From: Actinomyces procaprae
GTDB lineage: Bacteria; Actinomycetota; Actinomycetes; Actinomycetales; Actinomycetaceae
Direction of reading: 5' to 3'
NCBI RefSeq assembly: GCF_004798665.1
Contig: NZ_CP039292.1
Coordinates: 1,736,001-1,800,000, forward strand
DNA length: 64,000 nucleotides
Numbering within the stretch: position 1 is the stretch's first letter; each line of letters opens with the position of its first letter. Under the pieces are notes generated by a model. The model saw nothing but the letters and a program-made list of their open reading frames with translations, made no database searches and had not been told where the DNA came from. This document shows, one piece after another, positions 9,594 through 18,127 of this stretch. Made by a program: the position numbers and the translations under genes.

Positions 9594-11003
9594 ATGACCG
9601 ATGCCAGTGCAGTTGATGGGATGAGCACCCCCGAAGGACGCGTGTACGACATGGTCGTGCTCGGGGGCGGATCGGGTGGCTACGCCGCGGCGCTGCGCGG
9701 CGCCCAGCTCGGTCTGAGCGTGGCACTGATCGAGGCCGACAAGGTGGGCGGCACATGCCTGCACCGCGGCTGCGTCCCCACCAAGGCACTCCTGCACTCG
9801 GCGGAGACCGCCGACGCGGTGCGTGAGGCGACCGCCGTCGGCGTGCGGGCCGCCTTCGAGGGTATCGACATGCCCGCGGTCCAGGAATACAAGAACAGCA
9901 TTGTCAGCCGCATGTACAAGGGCCTGCAGGGGCTGGTCTCCTCGCGCGGCATTGACCTGGTCAACGGTTGGGGCCGCCTGGTGGCAGCCGACACCGTGGA
10001 GGCGGCGGGCCGCCGCTACCGGGGCCGGAACGTGGTGCTCGCCTCCGGCTCCTACCCCAAGACCGTGGGACAGGAGATCGCCGGCCCCGTCATGACCAGC
10101 GAGCAGGCACTGGAGCTCGATCACGTGCCCGGGTCCGCGGTGATCCTGGGCGGCGGGGTCATCGGGGTGGAGTTCGCCTCGGCCTGGGCCTCCATGGGCG
10201 CGCAGGTCACCATCATTGAGGCCCTGCCGCACCTCGTGCCCAATGAGGACGAGGCGATCTCCAAGCAGTTGGAGCGCGCCTTCCGCAAGCGCAGGATCGG
10301 ATTCAAGGTGGGCACCCGCTTCGAGTCCGTCGAGCGCACGGACGGCGGCGTGAAGGTACACACCGCGGACGGCGCGGCCATTGACGCGGAGGTGCTGCTC
10401 ATCGCCGTCGGCCGGGGCCCGGCGACCGCGAACCTGGGCTACGAGGAAGTAGGCGTGGCCATGGAGCGCGGTTTCGTCCTCGCCGACGCCCACGGCCGCA
10501 CCAACGTTGACGGCGTGTGGGCGGTGGGCGACATTGTTCCCGGCGTCCAGTTGGCACACCGGGGCTTCGCGCAGGGCATCGCCGTCGCTGAGCGCATCGC
10601 GGGTCTCGACCCCGCCCCGGTCGACGACGTCAAGGTCCCCAAGGTGACCTTCTGCGAGCCCGAGATCGCCTCGGTCGGACTCTCGCAGGCGCGCGCCGCT
10701 GAGATTCACGGCGCCGAGAACATCGTCACCAGTGAGTTCAACGTCGCCGGAAACGCCAAGTCCCAGATCCTGGGAACCCAGGGCTTCGTCAAGCTGGTGG
10801 CTCTCAAGGACGGACCAATCCTCGGATTCCACGCCATCGGCGCCCGCATGGGGGAACAGGTGGGCGAGGGCCAGCTGATTGTTTCTTGGGAGGCCGACGC
10901 GAACGACGTCGCCGCCCTGGTGCACGCCCACCCCACGCAGAACGAGACCATCGGCGAGGCGGCCATGGCCCTGGCCGGCAGGCCACTGCACAACCACGGC
11001 TGA
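9594..11003 (+). CDS. lpdA: Dihydrolipoyl dehydrogenase (E3)
   Basis: Reoxidises the lipoyl arm of 2-oxoacid dehydrogenase E2 subunits, passing electrons through FAD to NAD+; 469 residues. Visible are the FAD-binding [13 protein letters not shown], the redox disulfide block [13 protein letters not shown], the NAD-binding [14 protein letters not shown], and the C-terminal [15 protein letters not shown] with the catalytic His-Glu pair. The ATG at 9594 follows AAGGAG; in-frame upstream codons are intergenic. It lies directly upstream of the E2 gene (71-base gap), suggesting co-transcription. No E1 gene is adjacent; aceE is at 47.7 kb. Confidence 0.95.
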   Translation: MTDASAVDGMSTPEGRVYDMVVLGGGSGGYAAALRGAQLGLSVALIEADKVGGTCLHRGCVPTKALLHSAETADAVREATAVGVRAAFEGIDMPAVQEYKNSIVSRMYKGLQGLVSSRGIDLVNGWGRLVAADTVEAAGRRYRGRNVVLASGSYPKTVGQEIAGPVMTSEQALELDHVPGSAVILGGGVIGVEFASAWASMGAQVTIIEALPHLVPNEDEAISKQLERAFRKRRIGFKVGTRFESVERTDGGVKVHTADGAAIDAEVLLIAVGRGPATANLGYEEVGVAMERGFVLADAHGRTNVDGVWAVGDIVPGVQLAHRGFAQGIAVAERIAGLDPAPVDDVKVPKVTFCEPEIASVGLSQARAAEIHGAENIVTSEFNVAGNAKSQILGTQGFVKLVALKDGPILGFHAIGARMGEQVGEGQLIVSWEADANDVAALVHAHPTQNETIGEAAMALAGRPLHNHG

Positions 11004-11074
11004 CCGGTTCCGCTCCGGTCGGTCACCTAACCGTTCAAACACTCGATTCAACAACAAGAGACGGAGAGTCGATC

Positions 11075-12409
11075 ATGTCCGAGTCCGTGAAGATGCCCGC
11101 GCTGGGCGAATCGGTCACCGAGGGGACTGTCTCCTCCTGGCTGAAGTCCGTGGGAGACACCGTCGAAGTCGGTGAGCCGCTGCTGGAGGTGGCCACCGAC
11201 AAGGTCGACACCGAGGTGCCCTCCCCCGTGGCGGGCACCCTGCTGGAGATCCGGGTCGCCGAGGACGAGACCGTTGAGGTCGGCACCGTGTTGGCGATCG
11301 TAGGGGATGCGGCGGAGGCGGGCAGCGCCCCTGCAGCCCCCGCGCCCGCATCCCAGGAGGCGGAGCCCGAGCCGACGGCGCCGGTCGCCGCCGCCCCGGC
11401 GGCACCTGCGGCTGCGGCCGCCGCCGAACCGGCCGCGGCGCCCCCGTCGGCCGCCTACGTAACCCCGATTGTGCGCAAGCTTGCCCGCGAGCGGGGCGTT
11501 GACCTGGCCACTGTTACCGGAACCGGTATCGGCGGACGCATCCGCAAGCAGGACGTGGAGGCCGCGGCCGCCGCACAGGCCGAGGCCCAGGCTGCGTCGG
11601 CTCCGGCACCGGAGGCCGTTCCCGCGCCGGCCGCCCCTGCGACCGCGCCCGCCGACGCTGCGCGGCGCGCTTCCGCGACAGACGGCGCGGACCTGCGCGG
11701 TCGGACCGAGAAGATGAGCAGGCTGCGCCGCGTCATCTCCGAGCGCATGATGGCCTCGCTGCAGACCTCCGCCCAGCTCACCACGGTCGTCGAAGTGGAC
11801 GTCACCCGCGTGGCCGCACTGCGCGCCCGCGCAAAGGATGAGTTCCTGACGCGCAACGGCACCAAGCTGACGTACCTGCCGTTCTTTGTTGCCGCCGCCA
11901 CCGAGGCGCTCAAGGCGCACCCGAAGCTGAACGCCACCATCAGTGGGGACCAGGTGACCTACCACGACGTTGAGCACATCGGCATCGCGGTCGACACGCC
12001 TCGGGGCCTGTACGTCCCGGTGATCAAGAACGCCGGTGACATGAACGTCCCGGGCCTGGCCAAGCGCATCAACGATCTGGCGGCGCGCACGCGGGACAAC
12101 AAGGTCGAGGCCGGTGAGCTGTCCGGTGCCACCTTCACGATCACCAACACCGGATCTGGCGGCGCCCTGTTCGACACCCCGATCATCAACCAGCCCGAGG
12201 TGGCCATCCTGGGCCTGGGCGCCATCACCCGCCAGCCGCGCGTGGTTAAGGATGCCGACGGCAATGAGGTCATTGCCGTGCGCTCGGTGTGCTACCTGTC
12301 GCTGTCCTACGACCACCGGCTGGTGGACGGTGCGGATGCCTCCCGGTACCTCATGACCGTCAAGAAGCGTCTTGAGCAGGGCGACTTCTCCGGCGAGCTG
12401 GGGCTCTGA
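11075..12409 (+). CDS. sucB: Dihydrolipoamide acyltransferase E2, actinobacterial SucB type
   Basis: Core acyltransferase of a 2-oxoacid dehydrogenase complex; 444 residues. It has one N-terminal lipoyl domain ([15 protein letters not shown]; lipoyl lysine in [14 protein letters not shown]), an Ala/Pro-rich linker, an E1/E3-binding domain ([20 protein letters not shown]) and a catalytic domain ending in [16 protein letters not shown] with the catalytic histidine of HxxxDG. Start ATG 11075 follows GGAGAG. Family models name this SucB, but in related actinobacteria this protein serves pyruvate dehydrogenase. With aceE, lpdA, lipA and lipB in the window and no odhA/sucA, a pyruvate dehydrogenase role is my inference. 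Confidence 0.9.
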   Translation: MSESVKMPALGESVTEGTVSSWLKSVGDTVEVGEPLLEVATDKVDTEVPSPVAGTLLEIRVAEDETVEVGTVLAIVGDAAEAGSAPAAPAPASQEAEPEPTAPVAAAPAAPAAAAAAEPAAAPPSAAYVTPIVRKLARERGVDLATVTGTGIGGRIRKQDVEAAAAAQAEAQAASAPAPEAVPAPAAPATAPADAARRASATDGADLRGRTEKMSRLRRVISERMMASLQTSAQLTTVVEVDVTRVAALRARAKDEFLTRNGTKLTYLPFFVAAATEALKAHPKLNATISGDQVTYHDVEHIGIAVDTPRGLYVPVIKNAGDMNVPGLAKRINDLAARTRDNKVEAGELSGATFTITNTGSGGALFDTPIINQPEVAILGLGAITRQPRVVKDADGNEVIAVRSVCYLSLSYDHRLVDGADASRYLMTVKKRLEQGDFSGELGL

Positions 12410-12454
12410 CACAGTAAGAACACGGCCAGAGCCGGCATAGCCACTCCGACTCCC

Positions 12455-12488
12455 AATGGGGCCCGCACCCTTGCGTGCGGGCCCCATT
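12455..12488 (+). terminator. Rho-independent terminator after the E2 gene
   Basis: A perfect 14-bp stem (AATGGGGCCCGCAC with its complement) closes a 6-base loop, 46 bases after the E2 stop codon. Only a short T-run follows, as is common in high-GC actinobacteria. Confidence 0.8.
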
Positions 12489-12800
12489 GTCATCGGTAGG
12501 CGCCTGCCACGAGGACGTTCCTTCTGGGGAGGGCGGTTGGGTAGGTCTCTTCCGGTCTGCCGGAGTGGTGGGTGCCCGGTGACGATCGTCGGCCCGGTCA
12601 GGAGGGACCGTCATAGGCCCAATCGAATGAGCCACTAGGTCGTGTCGGGTAAGTGGTTTGTGGTGGTGGGGCGGTGCTGGCGATGTGGGTGGTGCCTGGT
12701 AGCAGATGGCGAGTTGGCGTGCCTGGTGGCAATGGGGCTCCAGTTTGAGGGCGCTGTGTGCGCCCGTCGAGGGGCGAGTGGGTCTCGCGCCGCCCTGGTT
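12489..12800. other. Non-coding stretch between the E2 terminator and repeat copy 1
   Basis: No supported gene. Open frames through here have unnatural composition and run on into the 19-bp repeats. I see no RNA gene or promoter I could defend. Confidence 0.4.
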
Positions 12801-12990
12801 GGACCGCTCACGCCCCGATGGACCGCTCACGCCCCGATGGACCGCTCACGCCCCGTTGGACCGCTGTCAACGGCGGCTACGGCGGTCCAACGGGGCCACA
12901 GGGGTCCAACCGGGGCACAGGGGTCCAACCGGGGCATAGCGGTCCAACTGGCAGGCTCGACGGCCACGCACACAGACGCTCGACCGCGCA
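12801..12990. repeat. Inverted 19-bp repeat array, copy 1
   Basis: Four direct units beginning GGACCGC at 12801, 12820, 12839 and 12858 (period 19) face four inverted units ending GGTCC at 12884, 12903, 12922 and 12941 (also period 19). They flank a centre containing GGCGGCTACGGC. The right flank (to about 12990) matches the flank of copy 3 at 56 kb. Related arrays lie at 34399-34518 and 56129-56320. All three are intergenic. Confidence 0.85.
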
Positions 12991-13037
12991 CCGCCACCCA
13001 AGCACTCACATAACCGGGCCTGACGGCACCGGCGAGC

Positions 13038-13157
13038 GCGGTGGCGGCGTTGCGGCGACTCACCGAGTCCCTGGAACTCGCACAGGTCGAGGCCGCCCTG
13101 CGTGCCGACATGGGGTGGACCGAAATCGCCACACATCTGGGTGTCACCCGCCAGGCC
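13038..13157 (+). pseudogene. Truncated duplicate of the HTH gene
   Basis: This 120-base stretch repeats 13399-13518, the DNA-binding core of the HTH gene downstream, with very few differences (GCCGAC for GCCGGC, GAAATC for GAGATC). It encodes LTESLELAQVEAALRADM and WTEIATHLGVTRQA, then runs into unrelated sequence. It lacks the promoter and start seen in the intact copy. It looks like the remnant of a partial tandem duplication, offset 361 bases. Confidence 0.7.
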
Positions 13158-13214
13158 ATCGCGCGTCGACCAATTCGCACCGCAGCAGCCGAAACCCCGA
13201 ACTCAAGCACCGCG

Positions 13215-13261
13215 GCAGTGCCGATAACTCAGTGCCACAGCAGTGCCGACAACTCAGTACC
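13215..13261 (+). repeat. Short direct repeat before the HTH promoter
   Basis: Two 22-base copies of GCAGTGCCGAYAACTCAGTR plus CC, at 13215-13236 and 13240-13261, 25 bases apart start to start. They lie between the HTH fragment and the HTH promoter. They may be regulator sites or duplication debris. Confidence 0.4.
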
Positions 13262-13281
13262 GCGGCGGATAGCAACAACGG

Positions 13282-13312
13282 TTGACAGCACCACCCATGT
13301 CAACGTACGTTG
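13282..13312 (+). promoter_or_regulatory. Promoter and palindromic operator for the HTH/Clp_N pair
   Basis: A perfect -35 box TTGACA (13282-13287) is followed after 18 bases by TACGTT (13306-13311), which fits the actinobacterial TANNNT -10. The HTH start codon at 13318 lies 6 bases after the -10, so the mRNA would be leaderless. The -10 is embedded in a perfect 12-bp palindrome CAACGTACGTTG (13301-13312), a likely operator, perhaps for the HTH protein itself. Confidence 0.55.
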
Positions 13313-13317
13313 CTTAC

Positions 13318-13584
13318 ATGGGTTCTTCAAACACGCCAGCACCCGACCAGGTGGCCTCCGCCGCAGCGGATACAGCTGATCCCGCTGCCGGCCTACGTGC
13401 GGTGGCGGCGTTGCGGCGACTCACCGAGTCCCTGGAACTCGCACAGGTCGAGGCCGCCCTGCGTGCCGGCATGGGGTGGACCGAGATCGCCACACATCTG
13501 GGTGTCACCCGCCAGGCCGTACATAAGAAGTACGCCAAACGCGTGGAGCCGGGTCTGGCTCCCATACGAAGGAGGTCACGTTGA
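13318..13584 (+). CDS. Small helix-turn-helix DNA-binding protein
   Basis: An 88-residue protein. After about 30 flexible residues comes a helical region LRRLTESLELAQVEAALRAG followed by the helix-turn-helix WTEIATHLGVTRQAVHKKYA, of the sigma-70-region-4-like type common in actinobacteria. A basic tail ends IRRRSR. ATG 13318 lies 6 bases after the -10 box, implying leaderless translation. Its stop overlaps the beginning of the Clp_N-domain gene, whose ribosome binding site GGAGG sits inside this gene, so the two are translationally coupled. It probably regulates its own operon. A truncated duplicate lies just upstream. Confidence 0.8.
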   Translation: MGSSNTPAPDQVASAAADTADPAAGLRAVAALRRLTESLELAQVEAALRAGMGWTEIATHLGVTRQAVHKKYAKRVEPGLAPIRRRSR

Positions 13585-13586
13585 CC

Positions 13587-14558
13587 ATGAGTACGACCAC
13601 ACACCTGCTCGCCTTGATCACCTGCTCCTGGCATGAAGCCGGTCGACTGCGCCATCCCGAAGTCGATCTGGACCATCTGCTCCTGGGCCTGCTTGCTGAG
13701 GGCGGCGCGGCCGCGGCCCTACTGGGCGCCCACGGCGTCACTCTCGCCAACGCCCGAGGCGCGATACGGGATGTGGCTGACGCCGATCTAGCCGCTATCG
13801 GCGTCGACGTCTCCGCCATGCCGCAGAACCTTCCGGAAAGTGTAGGCACGGAACCATTGGCCAATTTCGGTGAGATACCCATGTCCGCTCGGGCCGAACA
13901 GCTCGTGAACGACCGAAACACCTCGTTCAAAACCTCACTGTCCGCGCTGCAGGCCCTGCTGGGCACCGAAGTAGCGATTCGCCCACTCGTCCTACTCGGT
14001 GTTGATCCGGATCACCTACGCAACGATGTTGCCGCCTACAAACAGCGCCGTCCGAACCCGGTGGCACGCCGTGCCGGCGTCATGGTCGACCACACGCTGC
14101 TTGCCGAACAGCCGTCGGCCGCTGAGCGCCTGAGCCGGTTCATCTCCGCACCGCCGGCACAGGTGCACGGCGTCCTGGCCGATCCGTCACTATTGTCCAG
14201 TTGGGCGGTTCTCGCCACGGAGATACGCGCAACCCGTCCGGACGGCATCATCACCCGTAGCGGCTCACGGTCCGGAAGCCGCCACATGGACCTGCGCTGG
14301 AGGCGCTTCGAACCGACGCCAGATTCAGTCGTCTGGGTCAAGACGATGTTGAACGGACCCGCACCCGGGCGGGGCATCGCATATGACCGCTTCGATCTTG
14401 CACCCGCCCCCGGCGGATGCGCGCTCACCTTCACCCGTGCTCACCGGATCTGGAACCTGTCCGGGCGGTTGCTGCACCCGGTTACGCAGCGGCTGACACG
14501 CATCGGCATGGTCACGGCCCTCGGCGCCCTGGCCCGGACCGTAGCCGCATCCGAGTGA
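13587..14558 (+). CDS. Clp N-terminal (Clp R) domain protein with C-terminal SRPBCC-like domain
   Basis: A 323-residue cytosolic protein. Residues about 1-150 resemble the double Clp R repeat found at the N-terminus of ClpA/ClpC (HPEVDLDHLLLGLLAEGGAA, then SVGTEPLANFGEIPMSARAE and VRP-type helix LVLLGVDPDHLRNDVA). No AAA+ module follows. Instead about 150 residues (from LSRFISAPPAQVHGVLADPS) resemble the SRPBCC/START-like ligand-binding fold. GGAGG at 13571-13575 could serve ATG 13587 (11 bases) or TTG 13581 (5 bases); I list the ATG. Paired with an HTH protein, it may sense misfolded protein or a ligand, but function is unknown. The SRPBCC call is tentative. Confidence 0.7.
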   Translation: MSTTTHLLALITCSWHEAGRLRHPEVDLDHLLLGLLAEGGAAAALLGAHGVTLANARGAIRDVADADLAAIGVDVSAMPQNLPESVGTEPLANFGEIPMSARAEQLVNDRNTSFKTSLSALQALLGTEVAIRPLVLLGVDPDHLRNDVAAYKQRRPNPVARRAGVMVDHTLLAEQPSAAERLSRFISAPPAQVHGVLADPSLLSSWAVLATEIRATRPDGIITRSGSRSGSRHMDLRWRRFEPTPDSVVWVKTMLNGPAPGRGIAYDRFDLAPAPGGCALTFTRAHRIWNLSGRLLHPVTQRLTRIGMVTALGALARTVAASE

Positions 14559-14590
14559 GGCTCAGCGTCGGGGCGTTGCGCGCATTGGCT

Positions 14591-16054
14591 CTATGCGGCG
14601 CGCACCTCGGCCACACGCCACGGGCCCGGAACCAGCACCAGCACCACCTCACGTGCCGCCTGCGCCGGCACAGTACGCACGGCGCCGTCCGCGGCCGTCC
14701 TCGTTGACGCCGGCTGCGACTGTCGGACCCGCACCGCCCGGGCACTCGTCCAGGTCTGCGCACAGTCGTCCGGCACCTCGACCTCGACTACGCCCAGCAC
14801 CGAGGTGTCCAATCCGCTCACGCTCTCCCCCGCCTCGTTGAGCGCCTCCAGCACCGCCGCATCCGCTGCCGCCGCCGGCGAGCCCGGGACGGTGGTCTCG
14901 GCGAGAGCGGCCGCGTCGCCCGCGTTCAGAGCGGCGTCGCGCCGCCCCGCCAGGTCCACCACCACATCCCGGAGCGACTCCTGCCCCGAGGCCACGGGCG
15001 GCTGCGCGGATGACGTCGCGACGGACGCCCCCGAAGCGCTCGCCGTCGCCGAGACCTGGGCGCCTTGACCGGCGCCGAGCATCCCTATGACCGCCGCGAC
15101 GCCGACGAGCCCGACCAGGGCGACGCCTCCCAGCCGCGCCCCGGCGGCGAGTCGGCTGCGGCGCTCGGGGCGCAGCCGACGGCGCGAGGGAACAACTCTT
15201 GTGGGCCGAGCCACTGCGGCCCGCAGCGCACCTGCCGCGAGTCGGGCGCCGTCGGGGAGGGCGACGCCGCCCGGCTTGGCGATCTCGGGGGCGCGGGCGG
15301 CGAGTGCCCGCGCACTGGGGCGTCGTTGCGGGGACGTGGCGAGTGCGTCCGCGAGGATCCGGTCCAGCCTGGTCCGCAGCATCGCGGACTCGGTGGCGCA
15401 CTCGCGCAGGAGCGCCGCCAGCGCGTACACATCGGATGCGGGAGTGGCTGGGCCGCCGCCGCGCCGCTCCGGCGCTGCGCAGCGATCGGTTCCGGATTCG
15501 AGGATGCCGCCGAACAGGTCTATGAGCACCAGGCCGCCCTCGGTGGTGACCATGACATTGGCCGGCGAGACGTCCCCGTGCGCCAGTCCGTGCGCGTGCA
15601 GGTGCGCCAGGGCGCTGCCGACGTCGTCGAGGACCTTGGCGGTCTCGGCCCGGGTAAGCCCGCCGCGCGCTCCGAGGACCACCGCGAGATCTGCGCCGAC
15701 AACCAGGTCGACGGTGACGGCTGCGCAGCCTCCGGGGAGGGAGATGATCTCGCGCACGGGGGCGATCCCCGGGTGGGTGAGCGCACGCAGCTCATCCAGG
15801 CGTCGCAGCGTGCGCGCGCCGGAGGCGTCGTCGGGCAGGTCGAGCAGGTGAATCACCACGTCCCGGCCGGCGGCGTCAAGTCCGCGGCGGGGCGCCCGCC
15901 GCCCCGGACTGTCTGCCCCCAGGGGCGCGCCGACGGCGAGTCCCGCCCGGATCAGCGCATCCTGGAGTTCCGGCTCGAGTGCTTCGGGGTCCTCCGGCCG
16001 GCCCCCGATCCGGGGGCTGCGGTTACGGTGCTGCTTGGTGCCCATGACCACCAT
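14591..16054 (-). CDS. Serine/threonine protein kinase-like membrane protein, possibly a pseudokinase
   Basis: A 487-residue protein with a kinase-like domain (about 60-270), one membrane helix (about 308-326, GGVALVGLVGVAAVIGML) and an extracytoplasmic domain. The catalytic loop reads HGDVSPANVMV (Asp161, Asn166) and the metal-binding loop is DLFGG (Asp179) instead of DFG. In the beta-3 strand, where a kinase has a lysine, the sequence is RDVVIHLLDLP with no lysine. The glycine-rich loop is also not evident. It may therefore be a weak or inactive kinase that binds a partner. Start ATG 16054 is the longest option; ATG 16045 is equally possible. It is divergent from lipB. Confidence 0.75.
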   Translation of the reverse strand: MVVMGTKQHRNRSPRIGGRPEDPEALEPELQDALIRAGLAVGAPLGADSPGRRAPRRGLDAAGRDVVIHLLDLPDDASGARTLRRLDELRALTHPGIAPVREIISLPGGCAAVTVDLVVGADLAVVLGARGGLTRAETAKVLDDVGSALAHLHAHGLAHGDVSPANVMVTTEGGLVLIDLFGGILESGTDRCAAPERRGGGPATPASDVYALAALLRECATESAMLRTRLDRILADALATSPQRRPSARALAARAPEIAKPGGVALPDGARLAAGALRAAVARPTRVVPSRRRLRPERRSRLAAGARLGGVALVGLVGVAAVIGMLGAGQGAQVSATASASGASVATSSAQPPVASGQESLRDVVVDLAGRRDAALNAGDAAALAETTVPGSPAAAADAAVLEALNEAGESVSGLDTSVLGVVEVEVPDDCAQTWTSARAVRVRQSQPASTRTAADGAVRTVPAQAAREVVLVLVPGPWRVAEVRAA

Positions 16055-16229
16055 GGTCCAGTGCCCGGGGACAAGGTCGCCAGAGGCAATGTGGCGCCTG
16101 TGGATAACCGATCACATCCAGGTCCTCGGCACCCGGCTCCGCGCTCATGTCCGCAGGTCGGCGCGAGCGTCACCCATTGAGGCGCTACCGGGCGCGTTCC
16201 GCCGGTCCAGCCCTGTGGCCGCACTCGTC

Positions 16230-16241
16230 TAGGCTGTCCGG
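16230..16241 (+). promoter_or_regulatory. -10 box of a probable leaderless lipB promoter
   Basis: TAGGCT (16230-16235) ends 6 bases before the lipB GTG, and no ribosome binding site is present. The same box and spacing precede panB (35265-35270). No good -35 match is visible. Confidence 0.45.
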
Positions 16242-16934
16242 GTGCAGCACCTGGAACGCGTGGACGTAGGCCTGGGAACCCGGCACGTGCCCTATGCGGA
16301 GGGCTGGGAGCTCCAGCGCGCCGTGCACGCGGCCGTCGCCGCCGGCCGCCGCCCTGCGACCGTGCTGCTGCTGGAGCACGAGAGCGTGTACACGGTCGGT
16401 CGGCGCACTCATTCCTGGGAGCGTCCGGAGGGGCCGTTCGCGGGGCCTGAGCGCGTGCCCGTGGTGGATGTGGACCGTGGCGGCAAGACCACCTGGCACG
16501 GCCCCGGGCAGCTGACCGCCTACCCGATCGTGCGCCTGGCCCCGCCGATCGACGTCATCAAGTACGTGCGCGCGCTCGAGGCCTCGGTCATGGATGTGTG
16601 CGCGGAGCTCGGCGTCGACACTGTGCGTGTTGAGGGGCGGTCCGGTGTGTGGGTTCCCGCCGTGCCGGGTCGTGAGGGCGGCGACGTGGCGCGCAAGGTC
16701 TGCGCCCTGGGTGTGCGGGTTGCCCGCGGGACGACTATGCACGGCATTGGCCTGAACGTGGATCCCGATCTGGCCGCCTTCGACCTGGACCGGATCATTC
16801 CTTGCGGTATCTCCGACGCCGGAGTCACGTCGCTGACGGCCCTGACCGGCGTCCACTACGAGGCGGCTGAGTTGGCGGCGCCGCTGATGCTTGCGCTGGA
16901 GCGCCATCTGCGGCCGCTGCTTGCCGACGCGTAG
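16242..16934 (+). CDS. lipB: Lipoyl(octanoyl) transferase
   Basis: Transfers octanoyl from acyl carrier protein to lipoyl domains such as that of the E2 at 11 kb; cytoplasmic. The 230-residue protein has [15 protein letters not shown], the family signature [17 protein letters not shown], and the catalytic pair Lys152 (ARKVCALGV) and Cys188 (IIPCGI). Start GTG 16242 has no ribosome binding site but lies 6 bases after TAGGCT, suggesting leaderless translation. lipA follows about 130 bases downstream on the same strand, as in many actinobacteria. Confidence 0.95.
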   Translation: MQHLERVDVGLGTRHVPYAEGWELQRAVHAAVAAGRRPATVLLLEHESVYTVGRRTHSWERPEGPFAGPERVPVVDVDRGGKTTWHGPGQLTAYPIVRLAPPIDVIKYVRALEASVMDVCAELGVDTVRVEGRSGVWVPAVPGREGGDVARKVCALGVRVARGTTMHGIGLNVDPDLAAFDLDRIIPCGISDAGVTSLTALTGVHYEAAELAAPLMLALERHLRPLLADA

Positions 16935-17065
16935 CGGGGCGCCCCGGGCGAGCCTGGTCGAATGCGCCGTGTCACACCCAACCCGCCACTAGGCCCTCAG
17001 TCCCATTTTCCGTCGTCGCGGGCATAGACTGTCGGCCCATGGTCCTACGTTCCAGAGGAGTGCCA

Positions 17066-18097
17066 GTGCCAGACGCCGTCGCCCCCGAAGGCCGCCGCCT
17101 GCTGCGCGTGGAGGCCCGCAACGCCGAGACGCCGATCGAACACAAGCCGAAGTGGCTGCGCACCCGCGCGGAGGTCACGCAGACCTATCAGGACGTGCGT
17201 AACCTGGTGCACAGCAATGAGCTGCACACGGTCTGCGCCGAGGCGAACTGCCCCAATGTCTACGAGTGCTGGAACGACCGCGAGGCCTCCTTCCTGGTGG
17301 CGGGGAGCATGTGCACGCGCCGCTGCGACTTCTGCAACATCGCCACTGGACGCCCCACCGAGTACGACCCCGGCGAGCCTGCCCGGGTGACCGCCTCGAT
17401 CGCGGAGATGCGGCTGCGCTACGCCACCGTGACGGGGGTCTGCCGTGATGACCTGCCCGACGGCGGCGCCTGGCTCTACGCCGAGACCGCCCGCCTGGTG
17501 CACGCGCGCGTGCCCGGCTGCGGAATCGAGCTGCTGGTGCCCGACTTCAGGGGCCGGCAGGACGCGCTGCAGGAGGTCTTCGACTCCCGTCCCGAGGTCT
17601 TCGCCCACAACCTGGAGACGGTCCCCCGCATCTTCAAGCGGATCCGCCCGGCCTTCTCCTATGAGGGCAGCCTGGAGGTGCTCGCCCGTGCGTCGCGGGC
17701 GGGGCTGCTGACCAAGTCGAACCTGATCCTGGGCATGGGTGAGACTCGGGAGGAGATCGAGCAGGCGATCGCCGACCTGGTGGAGGTCGGCGTGAACATC
17801 CTGACAATCACCCAGTACCTGAGGCCCTCCAAGCTGCACCACCCGATCGACCGCTGGGTCAAGCCGCAGGAGTTCGTGGAGCTGGCCGCACTGGCCGAGC
17901 GAATGGGCATCAACGCCGTCATGAGCGGTCCGATGGTGCGCTCCTCATACCGCTCGGGCATGCTGTGGGCGCGTGCGATGCGCGCCACCGGAAGGACGAT
18001 TCCCGCGAACATGACCGATCTGGCCGAGCCCGGCACCGCCAGGCAGGAGGCCTCCGCGCTGCTGGCCGCCGGGGCAGGCGGCCGCGCCGCCTCCTGA
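17066..18097 (+). CDS. lipA: Lipoyl synthase
   Basis: Radical-SAM enzyme inserting two sulfur atoms into protein-bound octanoyl groups; 343 residues. The auxiliary cluster cysteines are in [12 protein letters not shown] and the radical-SAM cluster in CTRRCDFC. The C-terminal RSSYRSG carries the serine that ligates the auxiliary cluster. The N-terminus [19 protein letters not shown] is typical of actinobacterial LipA. I chose GTG 17066 because AGAGGAG lies 5 bases upstream. The in-frame ATG at 17039, 8 bases after TAGACT, is a possible alternative. It works after LipB, encoded immediately upstream; the DUF4191 gene follows, as is common in the phylum. Confidence 0.95.
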   Translation: MPDAVAPEGRRLLRVEARNAETPIEHKPKWLRTRAEVTQTYQDVRNLVHSNELHTVCAEANCPNVYECWNDREASFLVAGSMCTRRCDFCNIATGRPTEYDPGEPARVTASIAEMRLRYATVTGVCRDDLPDGGAWLYAETARLVHARVPGCGIELLVPDFRGRQDALQEVFDSRPEVFAHNLETVPRIFKRIRPAFSYEGSLEVLARASRAGLLTKSNLILGMGETREEIEQAIADLVEVGVNILTITQYLRPSKLHHPIDRWVKPQEFVELAALAERMGINAVMSGPMVRSSYRSGMLWARAMRATGRTIPANMTDLAEPGTARQEASALLAAGAGGRAAS

Positions 18098-18127
18098 CCA
18101 TCGCCGCCGTCGGCTACAGTGGTGTGC

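Noticed and set aside
12642..13285. Plus-strand open frames through repeat copy 1 (WTAHAPMDRSRP-type protein)
   Set aside because: The periodic protein is a direct translation of the 19-bp units. Composition is unnatural and there is no start signal.
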